Shown here: positions 56,800 to 64,000 of the stretch, piece after piece
Numbering within the stretch: the stretch's first letter is position 1
Layout of the letters: each line of letters begins with the position of its first letter
Source of the DNA: Gemmobacter denitrificans
Lineage (GTDB): Bacteria > Pseudomonadota > Alphaproteobacteria > Rhodobacterales > Rhodobacteraceae
Assembly: GCF_036964905.1 (NCBI RefSeq)
Contig: NZ_JBALHR010000001.1
Span: 558,001-622,000, forward strand
Length of the DNA stretch: 64,000 nucleotides
Reading direction: 5' to 3'
The notes under the pieces: model-generated
The model's input: only the letters and a program-made list of their open reading frames with translations
Told to the model about the DNA's origin: nothing
Database searches by the model: none
Position numbers and translations under genes: made by a program

Positions 56800-56987
56800 G
56801 CACCCGCACTCCAGGCAAGATCGGCGAACAGTTCGGCCCGGTTCTGATAGTTCGGCCCGGCGAGTTCGGCCCCCAGCAGCACTTTCAGCAGGTTGATCGG
56901 GATCTGCACGGTACTGCCATCGAAATTGCCCAGGAGGGTCGCGACGGAGCTTGCAGTTTCGACATTGATCGTACGGACGCCAGACAT
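56800..56987 (-). pseudogene. Phage tail fibre, 5' part
   Basis: The ATG at 56987 follows CTGAGGAG. It encodes 62 residues (MSGVRTINVETASSVATLLG to ELFADLAWSAG) before the insertion boundary. The reading frame then passes into the inserted DNA instead of its own continuation at 56062. Confidence 0.85.
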
Positions 56988-56997
56988 GGGCTGCTCC

Positions 56998-58446
56998 TCA
57001 GGTAACGGTGATGGTGAAAGGCCCTGTGGCCGGGCCGGGAACGCCATCAGCGTTCTGCGGCTCGACCCAAAGGTAATGGGTGCCTTGCGCAAGGCAGGCG
57101 GCGGTCTCTTGATAGAAAGTCACATTGTCGATCGAGGCGACGAGGTCGGCAGAGGCATCGAACCCGATCCCGGTATTGCCACTGACCGCCTGAATGCGGT
57201 CCAGATAGGTGCCATTGGCCATGCGGGCGGTGCCGAAGCGCTTGGTGCCCCCCTGCAGGGCCGGAGTGACCGTGCCAGCAGAGCGCGCCGAGACGGTGTA
57301 GCGCATCCGGTACCACTTGCCCGAGACCAGCGTCTGCGACTGGACCAGAGACCCCGTTGAGCCTTTTGCATGACTGGCCACACCGCCCGCCACGGACCAG
57401 CCACCGCCCAGGAACCAGCCTGTAGCGCTGTCAAAGGTGCCGTTGGTGATGGTGCTGGACTTGCCAGTCTCGCCGACCGTGACCGTCACGACCTGAGGCG
57501 CTGCAACTGCCACAGGTGCCCCCACGGCATCGGTGGCCCTGTTCAACGTCGCGGACCCGGATCTGTAGATCTGGATCTGGGCTGCCCGGGCATCGCCCAC
57601 CGAAACGCGTACCGATGCACCGCCCAGCGTGGTCGTCACGGTCACGTCATCGGTGCTGATCGCCTCAGGGATATCTGCATCGCCAGCCCCGATCGTGACC
57701 GTGACCACGCTGCTACAGGGGCCATCGATACCGGCATAGCTCTGGCCCCCGACCCGCATCTCGATCACGGCCCCGGCCGCATATCCTGACAGGCTGCCCC
57801 CGCCCGATGCCACAGGCAGCGTGAGGGTGACCCAATCCGGAGCGCCGGACAGCCGGTGATCCACCTTGTAGATCGAGGGCTGGACGGCACCCGGCCCGGG
57901 TTCGATCTGGAACTGCACCCCATCCGCCGATCCGGTCGGGCGGTCGATCACCACACCCCATTTCAGGCCATCATGGCGCGGCGATGCACGGCCTGCAGCG
58001 GCGACCTCGGTCAACACATCGCGCAGGGTGCTTCCGGCCTGATCCTGGACGCGATTGTAATGCAGGCCCCGGGTCCGGCAGAACTCATGCCAGTCTGCCA
58101 GCAGATCGAGATCGATGCCGCTATCCGGCACCGGCTTGGGATTGGACGGGCATTGCAGCACGAAGCGGAACAGGCTGGCCGGGTTTGACGTGGCCCGGAT
58201 GATCCAGCTGCCCGACACATGGTCCCAGTCTAGGCAGACGCGGGTGGCCATCGCGCTGAAATTGTCCAGCGCCCCCGACAGCTGGTGGGTTGCCTTGACC
58301 CGAACCGCGACCAGCGCCAACGGGCGCGGATAGGCAATCGGGTAGGCGTTCAATTTCGCCGAGGATATCGTGACATACCAGTCGATTGAGGACAGCCAAA
58401 GGCACTTCGTCGCGCGGGAGGTGCCAATTGCTGCAGCCATCGACAT
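56998..58446 (-). pseudogene. Phage tail protein (host-specificity/TipJ-like), N-terminus missing
   Basis: The open frame encodes 482 residues. From about 58350 downward it matches the C-terminal half of phage tail-tip proteins: ALVAVRVKATHQLSGALDN, VCLDWD, NPASLFRFVLQ, and fibronectin/carbohydrate-binding-like domains after. Full tail-tip proteins exceed 1000 residues, so the 5' half is gone. The first ~30 residues overlap the opposite-strand gene and mark the junction. The tail fibre follows 10 bp downstream. Confidence 0.75.
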
Positions 58447-58855
58447 GCTTGCGGATTACAAATTAGAGGATCCTCGAGATACCGCTCAGTTTACTGGAAT
58501 GCTTGTGACGCTGGGAGAAGCTCTACGCCAGGCCCCGGAGACGATGGTTGCAGTCTATCGGATGCGACCCAACGCAAGCGGCTCTCGGCGAACTGTCTCC
58601 ACGTCGGGTACTCTCGAAAAGGGCTTCCAGCAGGGTCCAACCCGTCTTGCAGGCGGCGGCCGAAACTATCCGGGCGCCTCGGCCTTTGCGATGGATGACC
58701 GGCCGACCATCCAGCTCCATCGCTTCGACCTGTCTTACACAGATCGAGGGCCGATTGAGGCTGCTGCAGTTCCACTTCTGGCGATCCACATTCCCCCACA
58801 TCTTGCGAAGGAATGGCTAGTGCAACTGCAAGCCGGTCAGGAAGTCGAAGATTGA
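58370..58855 (+). pseudogene. Probable C-terminal remnant of a Z1-type protein
   Basis: The frame has 161 codons but probably lacks its true start, since its 5' end overlaps phage sequence; ATG 58445 is the first clearly outside it. RPNASGSRRTV, PTIQLHRFDL and PLLAIHIPPHLAKEWLVQL resemble, from recall, the end of Z1-domain helicase-like proteins that precede DUF4420 genes in restriction-type clusters. It is coupled to the next gene by a TTGA overlap. The Z1 assignment is an inference. Confidence 0.45.
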
Positions 58856-59832
58856 TCAGTCAATTGCCTGCTCAGCTTGAACGGCTTCCTAGGCCAGATC
58901 AGGCTGGTACGTTCAGCGTCGCCGCGGCACCAAAGGAAGTAGCCTACTATGTGGGGCGGGACAACTCCGGCTGCGCAGCGCTGCTGATCCGGACCACTGG
59001 GGCCTCAAATCGGGTGCCGCTGGTCCTTGCGGGTATCGAGGCGCGCTTCGGCGTCGCCTGTCGCATTGAAGAGCGCGACCGCGAAGTCCGGACTGAGAAT
59101 CTGACGGTCGTCTCTTGCAGGTCTCAGGAACGTGCCGCCGAGCGATACTTTCTCACCACGATGGAGTTCCTCGCCGCGACACTCGGCCCCAATCCAACGG
59201 TGGCCGCAGTTGCCGAGGTTGTGGACCGCCTAGTGGACCTTTTTCAGCGGCTCGCCAAAACGCCAAGGAAGAACATGGTCGGATTGGCTGGCGAGTTGCT
59301 CGTTATCCGGGCCGCAACTGACCCCGCATCAGCTGTCCGCGCCTGGCGCGTAGACCAAGACGAGCGCTATGACTTCGCCGTGGGCTCCCTTCGCTTGGAC
59401 GCGAAGGCTACAACCACGGACCGCCGGGTACATGAGGTCTCCTTCGTGCAGGCAAATCCACCACCAGGTACAACAGGGGTTCTATCCTCTTTGGTCGTTC
59501 AGCCGGCCGCAGGCGGTTTCTCACTTGCAGAGCTTGTTTCCGATATCGAGGCGCGGATCGAGCGTCACGACCTCATACTGAAGCTTCGCACCGCGGTGGC
59601 CGACACACTCGGGCGAGATATGCAGTCGGCGCTGGGCTGGTCGTTCGACCTAGCCCGTGCGACCTCTTCTCTGCGGATGCACGATATGAGCGTGATCCCA
59701 GCCATCAGGCCACCACTCCCCGCAGGCGTGTCAGGGGTGCGTTTTCTGACTGAACTTGCCGGTTGTCGACAACTCGGCAAGGCCCGGATCGATGCCCTCG
59801 CACCAGCAGAACGGGCGCTGTTGCCGCCATAG
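58852..59832 (+). CDS. PD-(D/E)XK motif protein (DUF4420)
   Basis: The protein has 326 residues from TTG 58852, which overlaps the upstream stop and follows AGGAAG; an ATG at 58813 inside the previous gene is the alternative. GLAGELLVIRAA near 145 and YDFAVGSLRLDAKAT near 178-192 give the E...D...xAK nuclease signature of this family. In known clusters it accompanies a MutL-like ATPase, a Z1 protein and an AIPR protein in a predicted anti-phage/restriction system. Those partners are absent here apart from the probable Z1 remnant. Codon use is less GC-biased than the core. Confidence 0.75.
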   Translation: MISQLPAQLERLPRPDQAGTFSVAAAPKEVAYYVGRDNSGCAALLIRTTGASNRVPLVLAGIEARFGVACRIEERDREVRTENLTVVSCRSQERAAERYFLTTMEFLAATLGPNPTVAAVAEVVDRLVDLFQRLAKTPRKNMVGLAGELLVIRAATDPASAVRAWRVDQDERYDFAVGSLRLDAKATTTDRRVHEVSFVQANPPPGTTGVLSSLVVQPAAGGFSLAELVSDIEARIERHDLILKLRTAVADTLGRDMQSALGWSFDLARATSSLRMHDMSVIPAIRPPLPAGVSGVRFLTELAGCRQLGKARIDALAPAERALLPP

Positions 59833-60193
59833 GACCCTAACTGGCGACCGGGCTGAGGCGCAACCCGTCGAAGGCCGACGGCTGACGGCGCCACAATTCC
59901 AAGACATCAACGCCTAGTGGTGCGCCGGATATGTTCGATTTCTGTTCCAATTCGCGAATGGCACAGAAAGCGAAGTGTTCAGGGCAACCTCAGGAAGCTC
60001 AAATGAAATCAATTAGATAAGAGCTCAGCACTGGAACTTGGCAGTCATGAGGTCCAGAGAATGTCGGCCCTGAGAGACCACTTCCGGGCCTCCTGGCGCA
60101 GGGGCCAGTGCTCAGGCCCTCCCGCATAACATTCGAAAACAACGGAAAAATCTGGCCGCAGCCGGATCGGGAGAACGCTTTCGCGGGGGCAAG
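59833..60193. other. Gene-free stretch between DUF4420 gene and tRNA-Ser
   Basis: About 360 bp with lower GC than the core and no credible gene. The expected AIPR-type partner gene is not present. A small GGCC-rich hairpin near 60085-60120 is the only visible structure. Confidence 0.4.
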
Positions 60194-60283
60194 TGGCGGA
60201 GACGAAGGGATTCGAACCCTCGAGACGGTTCCCCGTCTGCACCCTTAGCAGGGGTGTGCCTTCGACCACTCGGCCACATCTCC
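60194..60283 (-). tRNA. tRNA-Ser (anticodon GCT)
   Basis: Minus-strand class II tRNA: acceptor GGAGATG/CGTCTCC, anticodon loop CTGCTAA giving GCT, a long variable arm, T-arm GGGTTCGAATCCC and encoded CCA. Its 3' end points left, towards the defence/phage region. Confidence 0.95.
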
Positions 60284-60400
60284 GCTGCCCCGTATATTGA
60301 CCCTCTCTTGTGAGGACAAGCGCAAAGTTGAGTCGCCTGAGCTGCTGCCGGTTTCGTGGACACGAAGATAAGATCGTGAGCAAGGAACTGGAGAGTGGAT

Positions 60401-60541
60401 ATGACGAGACGGAAGTTCCGCCGTGAGTTCAAGATCGAGGCTGTAAGGGTAGTGACGGATCGGGGTGTCGCGGTGGCACAGGCTGCCCGTGACCTGGATG
60501 TGGCCGAGAGCGTCCTTCGTCGCTGGATGCGGGATGGAGGG
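60401..60541 (+). pseudogene. IS3 orfA, 5' fragment
   Basis: It encodes MTRRKFRREFKIEAVRVVTD and the helix-turn-helix GVAVAQAARDLDVAESVLRRW of an IS3 OrfA, then runs into the inverted segment. Confidence 0.8.
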
Positions 60542-60552
60542 CTTGACTGCCA

Positions 60553-60708
60553 TTGGTCCGAAGGAAGGCCCGACGCCGCGACACCGGCGCGGGCGCTGGT
60601 CGGGCGGTTGAACCAAGCGTGGAAGCCCGACCGCGAAACCTCCAGCGCATCGCACAGCCAGCTGACGAGCCAGATGTGGCGATGCTTGGCGATGAAGGCG
60701 AACCTCAT
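60553..60708 (-). pseudogene. IS3 orfB, 5' fragment (inverted)
   Basis: The ATG at 60708 overlaps the orfA stop as ATGA. It encodes MRFAFIAKHRHIWLVSWLCD and SRSGFHAWFNRPTSARA, the start of the IS3 transposase, and is then interrupted at the inversion edge. Confidence 0.8.
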
Positions 60709-60860
60709 GTCGCCTCTCGCGCGAAAAAAGCTGCCGCTTTCTTCAGGATGTCACGCTCCGCACGAAGACGCGCGACCTCTTTCTTCAGCGTTGCAATCTC
60801 GGCCATATCGGCACGCATCTGCCGGTTCCAGGTATTTCCGTCAAGGGACGGCTTGGGTGT
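60705..60860 (-). pseudogene. IS3 orfA, 3' fragment (inverted)
   Basis: It encodes the OrfA leucine-zipper end, MAEIATLKKEVARLRAERD then ILKKAAAFFAREAT and a stop. It lies on the strand opposite to the orfA start. Confidence 0.75.
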
Positions 60861-60989
60861 GCGGGTTCCATTTTGTCCCCACGTTCTCAGCCATCCAGTC
60901 AAACTCATTGGCTTTGAGTCACCATCCATCTTCAGGCTCGAAACGATCCGGAAAGAGCTGGTGCAGGTTGAAAACATGCGTTCGCCCCC

Positions 60990-61636
60990 CAGGACAATCC
61001 GGGTCATCAATCTCGAACACCTGATCGAGCGGCTGATGCGCCAGAATGCATTGAAAGCACGCCCAAAGCGGCGCGGAAAGCCCGGGAACGATGGCAAAGG
61101 ATCGGTCATCGCCGACAATATCCTCGACCAGGATTTCGAAGCGGATCGCGAACCAGAAGTGGTTGGCTGACATTACTTGCATCTGGACCGCCCAGGGCTG
61201 GCTGTATGTGGCGGTCGTGCTGGATCTGTTTTCCCGTAGAGGGTCGTGGGATGGTCGATGAAGGCCGAGCGGGACGCCACGCTGGTCAAGGATGCCCTGA
61301 TGATGACCGTCTGGCGGCGCGGCAAGGCGGACGCGCTGCTCCATCACTCGGACCAGGGACGCAATACACCAGCGAGCAGCTCCAGCGCCTGCTGGCCGAC
61401 AACGGCACCACCTGTTCCATGAGCCGGACGGCAATGTCTGGGACAATTCCGCGATGGAAAGCTTCTTCTCGTCGCTGAAAGTCGAAGGGACCAACCATAA
61501 GGTCAATCGCACCAGAGACGAAGCCCGTGCCGACATGTTCGACTACATCGAGCGCTTCTACAATCCGTGCAGACGTCATTCGAAACTGGGCTACATCAGC
61601 CTCATGGAGTTCGAAGCCCGCGCTATGCTAGCTTAA
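60990..61636 (+). pseudogene. IS3 orfB, middle and 3' part, frameshifted
   Basis: Pieces in different frames include LIERLMRQNALKARPKRRG, VIADNILDQDFEADR and, at the end, MESFFSSLKVEGTNHKVNRT with the DDE-domain glutamate, finishing HSKLGYISLMEFEARAMLA. At least two frameshifts make the transposase non-functional. Confidence 0.8.
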
Positions 61637-61758
61637 CCTGCTGTCCGAAAAACCGGCAGCAGGCCACTTTATGTTATTTGACAATGCGTTAAATTCCGAT
61701 CTTATCGCATCTTGCAAGCTCTTGCAGTGTGCTGCCGCATGGAGTAGGGAAGGCACGG

Positions 61759-61834
61759 GGGCTGTTAGCTCAGTTGGTAGAGCGTCTCGTTTACACCGAG
61801 AATGTCGGCGGTTCGAGTCCGTCACGGCCCACCA
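61759..61834 (+). tRNA. tRNA-Val (anticodon TAC)
   Basis: Plus-strand cloverleaf: acceptor GGGCTGT/ACGGCCC, anticodon loop TTTACAC giving TAC, T-arm GGTTCGAGTCC and encoded CCA. Its 3' end faces the lysis cassette. Confidence 0.95.
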
Positions 61835-62321
61835 TTACCGCAAAAAATCCAGCAAAATCAAAGACAGCATGTCCCGCACTGGTTCGACAGGCGCTAATGC
61901 GGATCAATGGGTTAGCTGCAATGTGTCCCGCAGATTCGCGTTAACACGTCGCCCCGGTCATGTTCGAAAAGCCGCGATCCGTTGACATGACAAAGCCCGC
62001 CGGGGTGAGCCAGCGGGCTTGCAATCGGTCGGCCCACTTCCACGTCATGCGTGGCCCTCGCCGTTTAGGTGCCGATACACCTGCCACAGTATCCCTGTGG
62101 CCGCCGGGGCGTATGGCTGCCCCACTGAGCCAGAGCGCGGAGGTGGGCCATGACCCAACTCCTACCTTTGACGGATGCCGCGCTCTGGTGGTTGATGGCT
62201 TGGTGGAGTGTGTTGTACCGCAAGCGCGCTCACCCCTTCGCCAGCGTGATCAGCGCGGCATCTCCATCAACCGCCAGAAAGCGGTGCCGGTGATAAAGCC
62301 CACCGGCAAGGCTGATGCGGG
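61835..62321. other. Gene-poor stretch after tRNA-Val, with leftward hairpin
   Basis: AAGCCCGC (61993-62000) pairs with GCGGGCTT (62013-62020), followed on the minus strand by TTTGT, a likely terminator for the leftward phage genes. A 47-codon plus-strand frame from 62149 and the end of a leftward frame (VDGDAALITLAKG, stop at 62230) are visible but neither is convincing. Confidence 0.45.
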
Positions 62322-62393
62322 TTGCGCGAATTGATTTGAGCCATTGCCTAGGGCCATGCCGCCCCTGCTCTAACCAGACTGAGCTACGCGCCG
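62322..62393 (-). pseudogene. Degenerate tRNA-like sequence
   Basis: On the minus strand, GGCGCG-TA-GCTCAGTCTGGTTAGAGC is a typical tRNA acceptor and D-arm. The T-arm is AATGG-CTCAAAT-CAATT with one mismatch and C in place of T54. The acceptor pairs at five of seven positions. The anticodon arm has an abnormal GGCATG-type loop with no U33. It is probably a decayed phage-borne or attachment-site tRNA. Confidence 0.45.
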
Positions 62394-62486
62394 ACGAGGC
62401 ATGTCGCCGTTCCCGCAACCCTTCATATCACACCCGCTTTGGCCTGTGAATCCCCCACCAGCGCCGCAAGGGCCAGCGGCGACGCA

Positions 62487-62681
62487 TCACCGCCCCCAGC
62501 GTTTGAAGATCCCCACGCTCATCGCCAGCCCGGCTCCAGCCGCAGCCGCAAGCCCCTCGATGCTGACCGTCACCGTCCCGGCAACCGCGTCATAGCTGGC
62601 CCAGCCTGCCCACGCAGCGGGAATCATCCCGGCAAGCATCGACAGCGCATAGGCGATCAGGCGAATGTAAACCAAGTCCAT
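62487..62681 (-). CDS. Small phage membrane protein (holin-like)
   Basis: The protein has 64 residues and two hydrophobic segments (IRLIAYALSMLAGMIPAAWA; GLAAAAGAGLAMSVGIF) and a basic end KRWGR. The ATG at 62681 has an AAGGAG ribosome site. It lies 12 bp after the endolysin gene. A holin or accessory lysis role is inferred from size and context. Confidence 0.65.
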   Translation of the reverse strand: MDLVYIRLIAYALSMLAGMIPAAWAGWASYDAVAGTVTVSIEGLAAAAGAGLAMSVGIFKRWGR

Positions 62682-62693
62682 GTCAGGCTCCTT

Positions 62694-63230
62694 TCAGCCA
62701 GGGTATTTCGTGCGGTCAAGTTCGAAGTGCGGCCCATCCTTGAAGGATCGCCAGTCGCCACCCCAGACCAGCGCCACGCCTAATTCGGCGGCGGCTTGCT
62801 TCATGGCCGGGGCCAGCTTGTGATACAGGGGCCAGTCAAACGCGATCTTGCCGTCCGGGCGGTGCGGCACCAGATCGACAGCATGGCCGGTGATGTGGCG
62901 GCTGTTCATGGTCTTGGACGCCCCGGCCTTCACCAGTTTCGCTTGCCGCTCTTTGGTGCGCAGCCCCTCGATCACCGTGAATGGCACGGGCGAAAGCGCG
63001 GCGGCCCGGCGAACAACGCGGACCAGATCGGGGTGAACCCCGCGCAAGCTTGCCTCGCTGCGGTCATTCAGCACAGGCACCCCGACCGGGGCGGCCAGCG
63101 GGTTGTCTGCCGTCACTGACAGCCGCCCAAGCTTTGCCGCTTCGATGATGGCTTGCGTGGTAATAGGCCCCAATACTCCGTCATCCCGCAAGCCAAGCGC
63201 GGCCTGCAGCTCCCTGATGGCTTCATTCAT
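62694..63230 (-). CDS. Phage endolysin, M15-family peptidase
   Basis: The protein has 178 residues. The N-terminus (LQAALGLRDDGVLGPITTQA) is a short peptidoglycan-binding domain. The catalytic part has the M15 zinc ligands: His112 and Asp119 in SRHITGHAVDL, and His168 in DGPHFEL. It should cleave peptidoglycan peptides at host lysis. No signal peptide, so it needs a holin. Confidence 0.88.
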   Translation of the reverse strand: MNEAIRELQAALGLRDDGVLGPITTQAIIEAAKLGRLSVTADNPLAAPVGVPVLNDRSEASLRGVHPDLVRVVRRAAALSPVPFTVIEGLRTKERQAKLVKAGASKTMNSRHITGHAVDLVPHRPDGKIAFDWPLYHKLAPAMKQAAAELGVALVWGGDWRSFKDGPHFELDRTKYPG

Positions 63231-63237
63231 GTGTGGA

Positions 63238-63381
63238 TCACTCCCGTTCGGATTGCTCGGTCTTGACCGGTGGCGCGATGTGCGGCCATGCCAGCCAGTA
63301 AAGCGCGGCGAAAACCAGCGGTGCCAGGATCAGCGCATTGCGGAATTGGTGCCGCAGGTCACATGCTTCACGGCGGATCAT
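63238..63381 (-). CDS. Very small phage membrane protein
   Basis: The protein has 47 residues from ATG 63381, which overlaps the upstream stop as ATGA. The single membrane helix is ALILAPLVFAALYWLAW, with a basic N-terminal side and a charged C-terminal tail (KTEQSERE). Size and place next to the endolysin suggest a holin partner or spanin-like role, but no motif proves it. Confidence 0.6.
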   Translation of the reverse strand: MIRREACDLRHQFRNALILAPLVFAALYWLAWPHIAPPVKTEQSERE

Positions 63382-63752
63382 TTGCCACCCCGCTTGCTTT
63401 TCAGAAACGCCACCGCAAAATCCTGCAGGAATGCGACAACGAAGTCTTGCAGGAAGCCCAGCAGATAGGCCGAAGCTGCGAGAATTGACACTGTGCTGCC
63501 CTCGACATTAACCCCCAAGGCTTTTGGGGCAAGCGCACCTATCCCGAATGCCAAGGACGCACCGATTACTCCGCCTCGAACCACCTCGCGCCACGGCAGC
63601 CGGTTTGCCAGCCCCCGGGTGATGCCCCCGCCCGCGCCCATGATGGCAAGGGCCAAGGCAAGCTCGTTGAATACGTCTGTGAGAGGCCCACCGGCAACAG
63701 CAGCCAGTGCAGCCCCGCCCGCGCCGATCAGCGCGGTATTGGCTCCGCTCAT
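63378..63752 (-). CDS. Phage membrane protein, holin-like
   Basis: The protein has 124 residues with three to four hydrophobic segments (ALIGAGGAALAAVAGG; LALALAIMGAGGG; GGVIGASLAFGIGAL; VSILAASAYLLGFL). The C-terminus SKRGGK is basic. This layout is usual for phage holins. It starts 4 bp after the preceding small gene. Confidence 0.65.
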   Translation of the reverse strand: MSGANTALIGAGGAALAAVAGGPLTDVFNELALALAIMGAGGGITRGLANRLPWREVVRGGVIGASLAFGIGALAPKALGVNVEGSTVSILAASAYLLGFLQDFVVAFLQDFAVAFLKSKRGGK

Positions 63753-63756
63753 TGGG

Positions 63757-63909
63757 TTATCTCGCTCTGCGCAGAAACTCGCGCCACGCCGACAGTAGCG
63801 TGACCCCCTTGCGTCTCAGGACCAGCAGACAAAGCACCGCGTCGAGCAAAAGCCCGAACGCGACGCCGTATTCCGCTATCCAGCCCACTGATGACCCCGA
63901 GTTGCACAT
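63757..63909 (-). CDS. Very small membrane protein at the head of the lysis cassette
   Basis: The protein has 50 residues from ATG 63909. It has one hydrophobic helix (YGVAFGLLLDAVLCLLVL) followed by a basic tail (RRKGVTLLSAWREFLRRAR). The longer overlapping frame on the same strand gives an unlikely protein. It is the first gene of a tightly packed leftward cassette. Confidence 0.6.
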   Translation of the reverse strand: MCNSGSSVGWIAEYGVAFGLLLDAVLCLLVLRRKGVTLLSAWREFLRRAR

Positions 63910-64000
63910 AAGCGATGAGGTCAATTATCGTGTAAGTTGTCGAATTTTTCCAGCTAAACGCCCATGCTGACACATAAATCAGGATCATGACGCTAAATAG
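63910..64000. other. AT-richer stretch at the window edge
   Basis: Lower GC than the surrounding genes, with no gene visible. It may hold the promoter of the leftward lysis cassette. Confidence 0.3.

Larger units (their letters stand above)
60343..61661. mobile_element. Defective IS3-family element with an internally inverted segment
   Basis: Terminal inverted repeats are at 60343-60362 (TGCTGCCGGTTTCGTGGACA) and 61642-61661, matching at 17 of 20 positions. Total length ~1319 bp is normal for IS3. The orfA start is on the plus strand, the orfA end and orfB start are on the minus strand, and the orfB remainder is back on the plus strand with frameshifts. The middle has therefore been inverted in place. 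No clear target duplication is seen. Confidence 0.8.

Noticed and set aside
53179..58446. Gene transfer agent structural cluster
   Set aside because: Only a truncated tail-tip gene and a split fibre gene are present, without the conserved GTA capsid or portal genes. A prophage remnant explains it better.
62149..62292. Rightward 47-codon frame rich in Trp and Leu near 62.2 kb
   Set aside because: No ribosome site and no conserved context. The opposite strand carries an equally plausible short frame, so neither is called.

Overview
The window reads as chromosome from a high-GC alphaproteobacterium of the Rhodobacteraceae/Paracoccaceae type. This rests on gene content and order: CobS/CobT cobaltochelatase, a PccR-type regulator beside propionyl-CoA carboxylase, a betIBA/choXWV choline locus, HdaA, GAAC-N7-GAAC SOS boxes, CtrA-type TTAA-N7-TTAAC motifs, and several small lineage-specific proteins. 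No rRNA, CRISPR array or replication origin is visible.

Layout. 1-3.7 kb: the start of a large secreted RTX/cadherin-like protein running off the left edge, then a 690-bp upstream region with a CtrA-type site. 3.7-8.6 kb: D12 adenine methylase, tRNA-Leu, zinc metallopeptidase, YqaA-like membrane protein, DsbB, Dgt and ErpA. 8.6-11.2 kb: a three-gene operon of an 84-residue peptide with four LMPCSN repeats, a 360-residue protein of unknown function and an EamA exporter. 11.4-16.7 kb: tRNA-Cys, cobS, cobT and an aminopeptidase P. 16.8-25.2 kb: a rightward set of AI-2E family transporter, hdaA, ppk, ppx, a VOC protein, a DjlA-like protein, a nuclease-fold protein and a small exported protein. 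25.2-38.4 kb: the propionyl-CoA region, with methylmalonyl-CoA mutase, an SOS-type Y-family polymerase, pccA, small unknown genes, a methyltransferase, pccB, and pccR with TTTGCAAA-type operators upstream of both pccB and pccR. 38.4-45.6 kb: choline uptake and oxidation to glycine betaine. 45.6-52.4 kb: an exported protein, topA, dprA, a GlxA-family regulator and a DUF2059 protein.

52.5-64 kb is an accessory region built around three tRNA genes. Two convergent tRNA-Ser genes enclose leftward phage tail genes and, on the other strand, the remnant of a defence-type locus (a PD-(D/E)XK/DUF4420 protein after what looks like the C-terminus of a Z1-type protein). The tail-fibre gene is split by a 737-bp fragment of unrelated phage DNA carrying a 5'-truncated zinc-ribbon gene and a 3'-truncated parB. 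Beyond the second tRNA-Ser lies an IS3-family element whose middle third is inverted in place, then tRNA-Val, a degenerate tRNA-like sequence and a leftward phage lysis cassette with an M15 endolysin.

How the parts connect. PccA/PccB and Mcm convert propionyl-CoA to succinyl-CoA under a likely PccR switch; Mcm needs the B12 coenzyme whose synthesis uses CobS/CobT. ChoXWV imports choline for BetA/BetB under BetI, and the GlxA-family regulator resembles regulators of betaine catabolism. The most unusual features are the repeated-cysteine peptide operon, the phage-in-phage insertion in the tail fibre, and the decaying Z1/DUF4420 locus.
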